Positions 23,423 through 36,700 of a DNA stretch of 64,000 nucleotides are shown in pieces. How positions within the stretch are numbered: the stretch's first letter is position 1; the number at the start of each line of letters is the position of its first letter. The notes beneath the pieces are model-generated. The model searched no databases, was not told the DNA's origin, and worked only from the letters and a program-made list of their open reading frames with translations. A program made the translations under genes and the position numbers. The stretch comes from Serilophus lunatus (lineage: Eukaryota; Chordata; Aves; Passeriformes; Eurylaimidae). Location: assembly GCA_013399895.1 (NCBI GenBank), contig VXBA01005705.1:124001-188000 (forward strand). Direction: 5' to 3'.

Positions 23423-23560
23423 ATTCTTCTTATGGCACTTCCAGGATAAGCTGTAAAACCGAAGGCATTGCAGTGACTATCGGGAGTTAACCTTTCTTTT
23501 AATGACCTAAGCTTAGACATCTAGGTCAATAAATGCTTTTAGAGACATTTAAACCAGGGT
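23423..23560 (+). other. CLNS1A: CLNS1A non-coding exon 7 and 3' UTR end (probable)
   Basis: The donor CTGCT|GTAAGT (20924/20925) pairs with the acceptor TGTGTCTTTCAG at 23422. The sequence that follows is non-coding and reaches AATAAA at 23528-23533. Human CLNS1A also has seven exons, but I infer the splice from signals, not from a transcript. Exon 6 reading through to another signal is the alternative. Confidence 0.6.
23528..23533 (+). terminator. CLNS1A: CLNS1A poly(A) signal
   Basis: TCAATAAATGC, about 105 bp into the inferred last exon. Further AATAAA copies at 23616-23621 and 24126-24131 are possible alternatives. Confidence 0.6.
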
Positions 23561-26500
23561 TTGACATTTGCGACCACTGTGGGATTATTTAAAAAAAAAC
23601 AAAACCAACAGAAACAATAAAACCTCTTGCATCTAACACTTGAATGGGGCTAATCAGGAGTCATTTCATGGTATCACTGAATGATTTGGGTTGGAATAGA
23701 TTTTAAGGATTATCTGGTTCCAACCCCCCTGCCATGGGCAGGGATACCATTCAGTAGATCGGGTTGCTCAGGGCCTCATTCCAACCTGGCTGTGAACACT
23801 TCCAGGAATGGGGCAGCAACAGTCTTTCTGAGCAACCTCTCTGGCCTTTTAAAGAAGCCTTTGTAGGGATTCTAGGACTTCAGAAATAAAACTCTTTAAG
23901 TAGAAGAGAATTTTGGATTGTCTTGGAATTTCCTGTATTTTTTTACCTGATCATTGACTCTGTGGAGTAGAAGGGAAATAGAAGTGCTACAACTAAAAGG
24001 AAATAAGAATTGGCCAAGGATTACAATCAAAGGTAAATTAAAAGCCCCTCAAGTAACTGGCTTTATCATTTCAGTGCTATCCCTTTCATTTCTCTGAGAG
24101 CAGAGCTTGGGTGTAGAGCAGATGGAATAAAGTCCGGAGAAAGAGAACTGTATTGTGTCTTTGTATTAAATGTTAACATTGTTAAATAAACTAAGATTTT
24201 TGTATCTCACAACCAGCTCTGTGTTGCAGTCCTTTTTTAGCAAGCAGCTCAGGCCCTTGAGTTTCAGCACTCTCTTCCATGACACGAAACCACCAGCAAA
24301 GCCATTTTCATCATTTCCTAGATGTGAGGATAAAAGGGCGTAACATTTGCAGTGTGCCTGTGGGAGAATTAGTCTGACATATCCCAAATTTAGGAACCCA
24401 GCCTTAGACTGCCAAGATCTCAGTCCTGCTGGAGCTGGAGCTTTTCCTGTTTCATCTCTCTGTGGGGTGCTGTTTTTGCCATGGGGCAGTGTCAGCAGTC
24501 AGGTTGTTCCTCTCTCCTCCCAGTATTGAAATGAAAGTCTGATCACCTTTTTCCATTCTGATTTGAAGTAGACTTGTGATTTTTTTTGGTGGGGGGGAGG
24601 TATTGCTATGGTGATATATGAACAGTGTTCTTTATTGGCCCTACACTCCTGGAATAGTGTGGAGTGGTGCTGCCCTGCTCAGCACATAAGGATGTGATGT
24701 GGTTTCAAGGTACATGATAATTATAACTACCCTTTGTTGAATATTCATTAGGAATGCCAGTCAAATTAGGGATAATAGTGTTGTGAACCATTGATGTTGC
24801 TGAATAAATGAGGTATTTAACATGTTATGCAACAAGACATTCTAAAAGAATGCCTTTACTAGCCCTTATATACATATGAATATTTACGTAAATATGTGCA
24901 TGTTTTTGTTAGGGATACAGAGTAACAAAGGAGGGTTCAGAGTGATGCGTTGATTTTTGCACTGGGATTTGGAAAATGTTGGGATGGTGAGATTTTGGGA
25001 CTGGTGAAACTCTACCAGCACCATAGTTTAGGCAAAAGGCTCATTTGACTCTTAAGTCACCATTTGCTGTTAAAACACACTGGTGGGTTTTTCTGTGTCT
25101 GTTTAAATCCGAGTGTGGTCTTTCTGTTCTTTTCCACATTAAACTGCAGACTGTTACATTCCCTGGTTAACTACAGGGCAGCTGGAATGTACACAGCTCC
25201 TCTCAGCACTCTCACTACATCCAAGCACTAGGAAGCTCCAGAGGGAGAATGTGTCTTGTACTAATATAGAGCTTCAGAAGCAGACATCGTCTTCCAGACA
25301 AAATCAATGGAGCAAAATTAATTTGGGTGAGGTGGAAAAATCCCCAGATGGGCCCAGAAGGTAGCATGGAGAAGTGTCTTGGGTGGATTGACGAGTTTTA
25401 TTTTCAATAGGACTTTGTCTTTAGGCTATGTGTAAGTGTTCTGGGCTTCATAAGCATTCATTACTTTGAATGTAAAATGCTCATTTTTGCCTGTACTACT
25501 AAAAATATTTCAATTCTTCAGTTCCTAGCTTAGGTTTATTTTTCGTTCTTTCTCCTTTTTGTTTTGTTTTTTGGGGGTTTTTTTGCATTAATTTAGTCAA
25601 TTTAAGACTTGGCTATTTCTTAGTGACTTTTATTTTAGTTTTATATTCTCCTTCTAGTGGCTATAAATAGAACAACTACTTGTTAATCACCCAGATTTGT
25701 ACCAACTTCTTTTAAACTGTATGCTATGCCAAAATAAACAATGTAGACATGGAAAAGTCAGATCTGGTCTGACCTCTTCACTTTATGGACTTTGCTTTTG
25801 CAGGCCTTCAAAAATGGTGTGGAAGTAGGGCCTCTAATCTAACAGATCTTGGCTGCCCTGTAGGATTGTATTTCTGCTTTTTCCTGTCTGTTTTCGTGCT
25901 CTTTGAGGTTTATTTTGAGACTTTTACCCTGCGGGCTTCATGGTCTCAGGAGACATCAAATCATGTAAATTACAAAAGGTTTGTTTTCATAAGGAATGAG
26001 GCTAAAAATTGGAGAATAAATGTATAAGGTATGGAATGCTTTAAAAACAGGTTAAAGGCATAAAAAGCAGTAAAGCAAGAAAGGGAAGGTGGAGCCCCCC
26101 TCAAGCATTTGTTTTAGAAGCAGAACATGATACAAAAGTAGGTATTTTTCAGAGGATCACCTCTTACAGGCTCAGTATGTCAGTGCGTGGTCCCTGCTGT
26201 GAAGTTTTACCAAAGACAATTTCCTTGAGTAGGCAAACTAGTGTCAAAGAGCTGCTGAATGATAACCCAGCAGTCCTCTTCAGTGTATTAGCAGGCTGTT
26301 ATTATTACTCTATTTTATTTCAATGACTGAATATGGGGTCATGGATTGGACTCTTGTATGTAAAGCACGTTCAAATGGTTGATTTCATTTTGCAATATAA
26401 TCTTAAAGGTACCTTGGAAAATTAAAAAAAGATTTTATTGCCACAAGTTGGAAATTACATGAAAAAATTTACTTCCCAAACCGTTGCAAAGAAGATAGCT

Positions 26501-26870
26501 GGCAATAGTAGCTGTTAAATACTTGGTTCATAATTTTACTGTGAAAAATCTGATTCTCTTACAGCATGGTTTGTAAGGCAATTTGGATGCTGAGTTGAGG
26601 GGCTTGCTACTGAGGTCTCTGTAGAACTTGTTAACCATCTCTCCTTTTTAGCCTGGTAACTATAAAGTGAAAAACTGAAATTACTCCTAAACTTGAAAAC
26701 TCTATTTTGGCATATTTAAAAATTAAGCTGCATCCAGAAGAAGAAACCACATACTTGAAATGGAGCTTCCAAGGGTGGTACCTATCAGTGGTGTTTGCCT
26801 CAGCTGAGGCTATAAAGGGCATGTGTGTGCCAGCTTGTGCCTGTAGCTTTCCTGTGGTTTTTGACTTTGA
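23561..26870. other. intergenic, between convergent CLNS1A and AQP11
   Basis: No exon was recognised. It contains one CR1 fragment (23664-23858), T- and G-rich simple runs near 24575 and 25560, and AT-rich sequence. Confidence 0.6.
23664..23858 (-). mobile_element. CR1 LINE 3' fragment, minus sense
   Basis: ATGATTTGGGTTGGAATAGA at the left edge, then CCAACCCCCCTGCCATGGGC and CACTTCCAGGAATGGGGCAG: antisense CR1 tail, 5'-truncated. Confidence 0.85.
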
Positions 26871-26872
26871 TA

Positions 26873-26878
26873 TTTATT
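26873..26878 (-). terminator. AQP11: candidate AQP11 poly(A) signal
   Basis: TTTATT on the plus strand is AATAAA on the minus strand, about 850 bp past the AQP11 stop. It is the first perfect hexamer I find; weaker ATTAAA forms lie nearer (for example 27684-27689). Which one is used cannot be told from sequence. Confidence 0.3.
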
Positions 26879-27720
26879 CTCCTATATTGCAGATTCATTT
26901 GGGTTTTTTACAAAAACTGGTAAGAGCTGCATAAAATCAAAAACAAGTAAAATTGAGTACTGCATGACTCATCCCTATATAGTCTGTCTATGTGAAGAGG
27001 CAGCAGAAATCTCTGATACAAAGCAGAATTTTATGGCCTTTTAATACTTCTTTTTCCAGCCAAGGTAAACATTTATCAACCTACAGTGGGACAGGATGGG
27101 GCAGAGCCTTCTTGACAGGAAGCAAGGGTTTACTTACCTGCACTCAACTGTTATTTAAACAATGCTGGTCTTACAGGCTTTAATTTTGGTGTAGGGTGCC
27201 TCTAGAATAGAGCTGTGGAGACTCTTCTAGGGAGTAGTGTAGCCTTTCTTCCTCTCAGAGGTACATGTATGGCAAGTAGGAATATGATGATGTCAATATA
27301 AAAACCCTTCAGTTTCTTTTTTTGCAGGTGCCTTCTATGGGAAGAAATCCAGTAAATTCAAACCTTGAAAGGACTGGGTATTTCTCTAAAATTAGTTCTG
27401 CATGCTGTTGTAATAAGGATCAGCAAATGGCACTTATGGCTAAAGTGACAAAGTTTCAGTGTTTTAACAGTCCTTCACATTCATATGGCTTAACTATAAA
27501 AAAATGAAAATGGTGGCAGATATTCTCAGAATCCCAATACACATTTACAAAATTAGTGTTTGAATACAAAGTGGTGAGTTCTTATTTGAAACATGAAATC
27601 TGAAAACGCAACTGAAAGGTGGCGTGTAAGTCCATGTCAACAGTTCTCTGAAAGCTTTATAGCTGCAGATGTTGAAAACACTTTTTAATGTAGTACTGCC
27701 AGAGTTCAGGATTTGATGTC

Positions 27721-27773
27721 TCAGGACATTCGAGGAAAGATTTCATCCCATATAAAAGCCACAAGTATTGTAC
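27721..27773 (-). CDS. AQP11: AQP11 exon 3, short C-terminal exon (inferred)
   Basis: The minus-strand acceptor TTTCTCATTTCAG is preceded by a branch-like CTGTAAT. It restores the phase left by exon 2 and reads (G)TILVAFIWDEIFPRMS then TGA. It aligns loosely with the final hydrophobic helix of mammalian AQP11 (after APSLG) but lacks the longer hydrophilic tail. The assignment rests on phase, splice signal and position 6.3 kb downstream. Confidence 0.72.
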
Positions 27774-30700
27774 CTGAAATGAGAAATTACAGAAACGACC
27801 TTTATTTAAATGTATTTGAGCAGGACACAGTGCTGGTATTGAAAATAAACACTATGTTCAAGTATTTGAGTGTCTAACATGCAATACACCAGGGACTGCA
27901 GAAAAATGGAATTTTCTGTCAAAAGAGCTACAGGCAGTCAGCACTTTTAACCAAACACAATTTCTATTCATAAAGAAAGTTTTGGCTATGCAAGTGGTTC
28001 TTTTGAGTTACTGATCTTGTTGTTCTTAGTACACTTAATGTTTTAATTCTGTTCTGTGTAAGCCAAACCAAAGGCAGAGCAGGTGAATACAAAACATGCA
28101 CCTTCCTGTTGCTCTGTCGGGGCTCCTTTCTTTGTAGCTGGATGTGCAGATGACTGAACCAGCAGCTTAACTTCTATTTCTCAGCTGAGTTTGTTAGCAG
28201 TGTCTGTTTTGGTGCTGCCAAATCATGCTGCTGATCATTTTTAGGTGCTGCCAAGTGGCTATAGGATAGTGAGTGTTTTTAAGATAATTCTGATTTAGGG
28301 TTTATTCTGAAGCTGAAAAAATGGTGAAGTTAGAGACTTTAGTTTCTTCATGAGAATTTTGCACTATCTAAAGTTGGAAGGGAACCATAAGGCATCCAGA
28401 TATAGTTTATGACCTTTTTTTTATTTCTGGGAAAAAGTATATTTTATTTCAGAAATGAAAAGGATCCTGGTTGACAGTGTTGCCCACCTGTAGCCTGTAT
28501 TTTATAAAGCCCAAAAAAACCTCCACAACCTTACTGGAAGTGATTCTCTCTAGTCAGTCTGCCCCTGAGTGCAGGACTTCACCTCTGCTAGATGGGTCAG
28601 TGAGGCTTTGCCTGGCTGAGTCCCTAAAACTTCTAGGCACTGTACCACTTCTCCAGATAACTAGTTTCAATGTTGCTGCACCCTTCTGAAGCTTTTTCTG
28701 GAGACTAACCTGAATTTCACATGCCACAATTTGGGATGTTGCTGTTACTTGTTGCCAGGAGAGCAGTTAATCTCTGTCATCTTCACTACTCCTGCAATAG
28801 TGGTTGCCTCCTCTTAAAACACACTTTCATCTTATTTTTTCGGCCTAAACAGCTCCAGTTCCCTCAGCACCCCCTTCACAGATCGGGTACTCTAGACCCT
28901 TCACCATCTTGGTGGTCCTCCACTGACTGGATCCTGTCTTGTCCACACTGGGATCCTGAATGGGGGGGACTTCACCACGTTCCAGACACCACCTCTCAAG
29001 CACTGAGTAGAGGAAGGTGAGAGTGTCCCATGATGATCCCAATTGGCTGAATCGTGTGCTTTGTCTTATTTGCAGAGAGAGCAAACCGTTGTGAACAAAC
29101 TTCAATTCAGGTCACTGTTAAATGTACCGAGGAATATGAACTCCCAGTACTGACACCAGCAGACTCTGCATGTTACTGGCCATCAGCCAGGTGTCAAAAC
29201 ATTGATTGTCACATTTTGAGGTCAGTGCTTTGGCCAATTTTTATTCCACCTAACAGTCTTTGTGTGTGACCCCACTTCTTTGACTTTGGACAATGAATCC
29301 TATGGGAGATAGGATCAAAAAGCCTTACTAAAATGAAGGTATACTACATCCCTGCTCCCCCCTCATGCAGTCATCACAGAAGGCAACCAAGCTGGTCAAG
29401 TATGGATGATCCTTGCTAATCTGTGCTCACAGTTCCTGTGATAACCTCTATGTTGTTTACACAGTTAGAAATGCATTCCAGGACCAGGGACTCCACCATC
29501 TTCCCACTGTCTAGCTTAACTAGCCTGGTATAATATTAGCACATTTCCCATTGGTAGGAACCTCTTCCAACTGCTGAAACTTTTCATAAATGGACAATCC
29601 TAACATCAGCCAACTCCACCTGCATTTCCAGGTGAATCTCAGCAGAGTCAATGGACTTGCAATCACTGATCTTATCCATGTTTTCCCAACCTTGTTGCCT
29701 TCTCCCTATTTATTGCCACCTTTACAAAACCTTCCTGATTTACACAGAGGTTTGGAAGCAAAGTTTTCTTGAGAAGACTCAGTGGTTAAAAAAAAGACAT
29801 GCAGTACCACAGCCTTTCCCATGCCATCCATCACTAGGTTGTCTCCCCCACCCGCCAGTGGACCTGAATTTTCTCTGGACTTTTTTTGTGATTAATATAT
29901 TTGTACCTCTGCATGTCCCTAGTCTTAGTTCCAGCTGAGCTCTGACTCTCCTGAATGTGTTTCTAAGTGCCTGTGCAAAGCTCTTATACTCCTCTCTGCT
30001 GTGCATCCCTGTTTTGACTTCTTACATGCTCTCCTGTGTTCACAGGGAAGCTCTTCTGTCTAGCCAGCAGGGAAAGACTTTCTGTCAAAATTTACATTCT
30101 AACTATACGACAGATTTCTCCTGCACATCCAAATCTATTACTGAGCTCTCAGAGAGCTTCTCTGAAAAATCACCTCAGGAGCTTCCAAGGGAATTCCTAC
30201 TGACCTAGCAATTCCCTAACTAAGCAGGGTTTTGTTTTGAAGTCCAAAGTCTGAACAGCTCTGCTATTTAACCTGCCCAGTCTTCTGGACCCTGAACTCT
30301 TGTGAGGACTACAACCCAACTCACCACCCACTCTTCTCTGTAAGTGGGTCAGGTACAGGATTACCACTCACTGGCCCTTTAGTATTTGAATTAGACTTAA
30401 TTACTGATAGTTGTTGACACTCCTTTGCTGCTGCATATGTTCTTTCTTTGCTAAGTTCCATGCTTCAGTGTTCTGAACTTGCTGGAGGCCTCTGACTATC
30501 CTCTCCTCTGAGCAGAAAGGTGAAAGTCTCATCTGTTGCCTTCTCCCTTGCTTACCTCCTCCATTCACCTCTACTGCTAATCAACTTTTGCAGCACTTAT
30601 TCTCTCTCCTGATCATGAAAAAACTTTTTCAACTAAGGAACAGTGTTAGTCTTTCTAGTAAAATTGATCTAAACAAGTGGGCCTTGATTCTGGTTTTACA

Positions 30701-33700
30701 GTGCTAGAAACCTAGCAGGATGCTAGACTGGGTTGGATGGGGCTTTGAGCAACTTGGCCTAGTGAACTAGATGGTCTTTAAGGTCCCTTCCAACATAAAC
30801 CATTCTACAACACAATTCTGTGATATGATGAGCTGGCACGCGGCCACGAAAGAGCATTTCATTTTAGTGACCCCATGACTATCTTGTCACCGACTCTTCC
30901 ATTCATAGCTGCCACCTCCCTGGTACTGAAAGAGCAGCGTTAGCTCAGTCCTCATTATTACTAATGGTATAATAATGCCTAGACAACTACTGTGAATTCC
31001 TTTGGCAGTAAAACAGAATCTATCGTTCCACTGGAACTTACTGCATTTGTGTTCAGAGTGCAGAATTTAAGCCTGCCTGTGCTGTCATAAACACTTGCTG
31101 GCATCACTATTTATTACAGGAATTAGCTGTTTAAAGCTTCAGGAGATCCACCCTCACCAAAATATCAGTGAAGCCATTTTGAAAAAAAAAAAGTAATTAA
31201 CTACAGGTCCAAGATTATATTCCTGAAAGACCATTAACCACCAGTTGAATTGTTTACCCTAAAAGAAAACTTCCACTTTGTCTTCCACTTGTGAAGATGA
31301 TAATCAATCTTCCTCTTGTTCTAAGTGTCCTTTCTAAGAAAATTGTTTCAAAGCTGATGGTTAAGAACTCACTTATGGTTCAATCAGGGATACCAGTTAT
31401 ATACTGAAAGCTCTCCATCTCCTTGACCTCGTGGGTGTTTGCCATGGAACATACTGTGCTTTGCACTAGCAATTTGAAGTTTCATGGTATGCCAATCCAT
31501 GGTTCTGCATGTGGTAGTTGCTAAAGCAAATCACAAAAAAAGCTAACAGGCTCTTAAAAGAATTCTCCAAAGTAGGCATGAAATAATGTAACCACCCAAG
31601 ATGCTGATGATGGGAAAAGTAAGACATCAAGTTAGCACATCACTACAACCCTGCCAGTTTCTAGGAAGTCTGAAACAGTATTTCTGCTGACACATGGATT
31701 CTTAAAGTAATTTTTACAACTGAATTTAAAATATCCCTTTGTTCATCATCTACTTTTATGATTCTCGTTAGAGGTTCTTTTCACAAGAATTTTATTTATC
31801 ATCATTTTCTTAGATGCCTCATCATTTGGTCCAACTGTGGAAGAAAAAATTCTATTCCTGTTATTTTCTCGTTTCCAAAAAGTGTCAGAAAAAAATTCGC
31901 TTTGTGTTAGATTTGTAGACCATCACTCCTTTATTCATCACTTCAGTTTTCAAATGCAGCAAGCTTCCCAATACTTCCACCTCAACTACGTCTGTTCACA
32001 ACTCTTGGTTTGTAAGATAAGGTCTCTATGTATCCATGAATCCTCCTTGTTTTGTAATGAGATACTTGTATCACCAATAGACTGCTCGGCCCTTCGGGTG
32101 ATCCACAGACCTGAGATCTGTAACTAAACATTGGCTACAGTAGCGACACAGCACAAAAAAGTGATGTGTCCTGAGTATCTTTGCAAAGGCTTGGTCTGGA
32201 GTGCCTTTCCCTCTTAAATTAAGAGACAGCATTCAATACATTCTGTATGTATTTTCTAGACGTTAACTCATGGCAAATCCTTGTTTATTACTTTTCATAG
32301 AAATGCAGCATTACTCCCTAATCACATTCTAAATTCCTCAAGTCACAGGTCCATTTGTGTTAACATCAACTGATCTTCTTATGTCAAAATCACCTGAAGG
32401 CTTTCTGCAAAGCTGTTCTGCAGGGCACAACTTGGCAAATAAGTACAACATGGAGTTTCAGAATGCCTCCCATTTCTTTAGATCACTTGCCAAAATATTA
32501 AATCCCAAGTATCTAAAACTTGGAAAATCTCTATTAGGTTGAAATCAGTTAATGTACCAGAAAATTAAAGCTGAATTGTGAGAAATATTATGTGTTCTAT
32601 TAGGACCCACGTGATGCTGATGACCAGCTTTGCCCAAGACATTCCATTAAGTACTACCTGAACAGCTATCAAACTTACTCTACTGTTCAGTCATCCTGTT
32701 AAGAGACCTAATTTAACAAGTTATACAAAAGTAAATTTTAGTTAGACTAAAACTCCTGTCTTCATGTTTGACTGACTAAGAGTCAAGGTGAGTAGAACAT
32801 GCACAGATGTGAACTCAAGAAAAGGAAGTTTTTTGTTGTAATGGGAGCCCTTTGTTATGCTTCTCGTGTGTACTTTACATCCTGTCCTATCTTCATCACT
32901 GTTGTACCTTCTAATAGGATTAACAGTCATGAAAGAATATGGGATTACCAGACTGCTTCTTTATATACCCTCTAAGCAGAAAGCTCAAGATTTGTAGGGA
33001 CTGACTGTAAACAAACAGCATGAAGCACCACATGGAGCATTTTCATCTGCACACAACTAGAAATTAAAATCAACAGCTTCCAAATTACAGACATAATTTA
33101 AGTGAGAAAAAATCTAGTTGCTAACACTCCTAATTCTTAAACCAATAAAAAAGCAACTGTGTGTGAACCAGCCATGGTTTTTTGGGAAGTCCATCAGGCA
33201 AATATTTACTGTCAGGTAGACTCTTCTCCTGTCTAGTATTCTGCTAGAATCTACAAGTGGGCCTCTAGTCAGCATGATACCCCAAACAGGCTGGATTTTA
33301 ATACCAAGGTACGAAGTCCCAAACAATAGGCAGTTTGGAATGGATCAAGCTCCAGAGTAAGCAGCTGTTGGTTAACCCTAACCTAAACACCAAACTTCTT
33401 CCATCTAGAAATGTGCTGTTGTGGATCTTTGGTAGGTACATTTTCTTGCTCAAAGTATCCCAAAAGTACCAAGACTTTGAACATGACATCTAAACTGAAC
33501 AACTGTACAGCATAATATGGCTGCTTCTTAAAATAAATTGATCAAAACAGTAGGTGTTATTTTGTGAATAAAATAGGTGTTTAAAACTCAGTGTTAGTTG
33601 CTTGACTGATGGGACCAGAGGTATTGGTTTAAAACTAAAACTGAGCAGATTTAGATTAGAAGGATGTAAGGAGGAAGTGTTTTACATTAAGGAGGGGAAA

Positions 33701-36700
33701 CACTGGCACAGGTTGCCCACAGAGGTGGTGGGTTCCCCATCCCTGGAAACATTCAAGGCCAGGTCAGACAGAGCTCTGAGCAACCTGGTCTGGTTGCAGA
33801 TGTCCCTGCCCATTGCCAGGGGGTCAGATTAGATGATCTGGATATGTCCCTCCCGACCCAAACCGTTCTATGATTCCCAAAACACTGTCACAGGCACTCT
33901 ACAACGGAGCACTGAACAAGTTTAAAATACACGGCTGGCATTTGCAAAATGAAACTATGATTCTGAATGACTTTTAGATACACGTTACAATTTAATATTT
34001 CCTGGATTTTATTTAAAGCAGAAAAGAAGCACGCTATCAAATCAAGAAAACCTATTCCCTGATCTTTGGACCATGTACCAAACAACAACTTTTCAAATAC
34101 ATAAGATATTAAGAACTTACCTAAGGATGGTGCTATCCAATATACTAGTGAGTAACTCAAAAATCCGTCATAAAAACAATCTGCATGTAATGAAAGAGCC
34201 AGTGCTGGGTTAAATATTGCTCCTGTGAGATTTCCACCTGCAATAAGATGTAAACAACATGAAATCAAACCATCTTTCTTAAATTAAAATTGACATGCAC
34301 TTACACAATTCTACAAGAAATGTGCACCCTGCAATAAAATTACCAGAAACTGTTGAAGAGTTTATTTACCTGATGACACAGTTAACAGTTTAACTGTTTC
34401 CTAAAGGGCTTTAAAACATCTGAAGGGTAGGGTATAACTTCCTTTATCTCTTTCCAGCAAATATTCTTTAAAGATACAGGTTTGGCTAACGCTGAATGTT
34501 TCTACTGATAAAACTAGAAGCCGTTTTACTAATAGTCTTTTAGAAGAGGCAGATATTGCACAAATATTAGTAAACAAGTACTGAGCCTTCATTACATCCC
34601 CATGTCACATGAAAAAATTTGTCAACCACTGTTTTTGCCAAGGTGACCTCTATACTTTTTTATAAAGACACTGATATCATTGTATTTAACATTATCATAT
34701 GGTGTAACTGTAGGAAAAGCCTTCACAGAAAGAAAATATCCTATGTTTTATGGTTTGAAGAAAAAAAGCAAATGCCACCCCACTGTCTTGTAAAAGGAAG
34801 CCAAGCATCTTTCCTTGCCTCTGACTTCAGAAGTAACTGAAGTTGCCTAAACATTTTCTAAGTAACTAGATCCAAACACACTGTGGGGACTGAACTGTAG
34901 TTACACTGGAGCTTAGTGTGTTTTACTCTGACATTTGTTCCTCTCAGTGCAATCCTGCAGAAACAGCATTACTCATACCAAAATTATCTGTACTTCTGTG
35001 CTATTAGTTACTAACCACCCCATATCTTTTATCTATTAAACTATTCCCATAAAATATAACTGTGTCTATTTACTTTATTCCTGATTTTCCCCCAAATAAG
35101 CTACTGTGAGCTTTGAACTTACCCTTTGCACCAATACCATGCTGCTGCAATCCTTGTTTGCTATGAGCATGCAATCATTTACCCCAAGTTTTAGCGAGGT
35201 CTTTGTCATTCTCTTCCTCTATTACTCCTCTTTCTATATTTTCATCATTTCTTTTACTGTTTTTACAGTTCAAGAAAGTTTTCATCTTTGTTTACCTACT
35301 CAGTTTACTGTGGTTTTACACTTGTTCTCAAGAGCAACTCAGGTTTTGTGTGCAGTCTGTTATTCTGCACGCTGACATATTGGCAATGTCCACGGTTGCC
35401 AGGAAGCCCAGCTACAATAATTTACTTTGCTTTAATCTATTTATGAATTCACTGCTTCTGCTTTTATATCCATAAACATACAGTTGAAAGTGGAATTTCA
35501 GCCTCAGGATGCACTTGCTGAACATTAATCATTAGAGTTTTAGCTGCTGTATTTCTTCAGTATTTATGACTAATAACTAGTGAAATATATATAAAACCCC
35601 CAAAATTAGAAAGAAACTTGGAACTAAAAATACATATGTTATTTTTACCTTGATATGTTAGGCTAAGAAAAATCTAGCCAATTTCATACAATTACAACTT
35701 AACTGTAATACTGCCTGTAAATGAAAAAGCCCTCAAAAAGTGTGTATTTTTTCTTCCCCAAATTAGAAACTTTCCCAAAGGAAATATCCAAGAATATTCT
35801 TTACCATCTTGTATATGGTCTGCATCCTTAGCTACTGAATCATTCCCTTAATATGCAAGACACAATGTTCTTTTTTTCTTCTATTAAGTACCTTGTATCA
35901 GTACACACAACACTGACCTACCGAAATTTGTTTTCTCCAATAGCTTCATTTAGTCAACCATAGAAATACAATTTAATGCTCTTGAGCCTTGTCCCTGCAT
36001 CAACACGTTTAGAAGGGTGTAAGCCACAGGGATGTGGTTATCCTTCATAATTTTACCCAAACCAAATCAGAGTAAGAGGTATTCCTTCTTACAGTCCCTT
36101 TTTAGACAGCAATCATTCCTCTTACAGGACACAGCTTTCAAGCTGTTTCATAGTAGAGCATAGTTCATGGAATGAAATATGATATAGTATGTACAAGATG
36201 TTTCTTTCTAACACTGCTGATTAATTCATAACTGTAACAGACACAGGTCTTGAAGGCATGATTGACTTGGGTTTTACAGAGTATAAAAAGAAATCATTAT
36301 CAGGAATTGTATTTTGTACATTTAATGCACCTGAGTTCCTAGCTAGAACACTCTATCTGCCAAATTAAAGTTAAAAAAATCATTATTTGTATAATCCTCT
36401 ATTTGATAGTTTTGTAGGATAAATAGAAGAGCGTTACCAGTTTGCTTGAAGTAGCATTGCTTTGCTTAAATTTGTGCTGGTTGACTGGCCCTTTGGTGCT
36501 GGGTGTGCAAGAAAGATCCATTCCTCTTAGGGAAGCACTCAATCCTTAAGTATGCACACACACACACACACACATATATTTAATATATTTAATACATAAA
36601 CAGTAAACAAAGAGGTGCAGAAGATTTCCTGAGAATGATCCAGCGCAGCTAAGCTATGCACCTGTCTGTCTTCACAGCCTGTAGATGAGAACTTGGCCTA

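Larger units (their letters stand above)
27774..34120 (-). other. AQP11: AQP11 intron 2
   Basis: 6.35 kb. It contains an old CR1-like LINE (about 28480-30440) and two younger CR1 tails (30728-30824, 33604-33875). No other exon was recognised. Confidence 0.72.
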
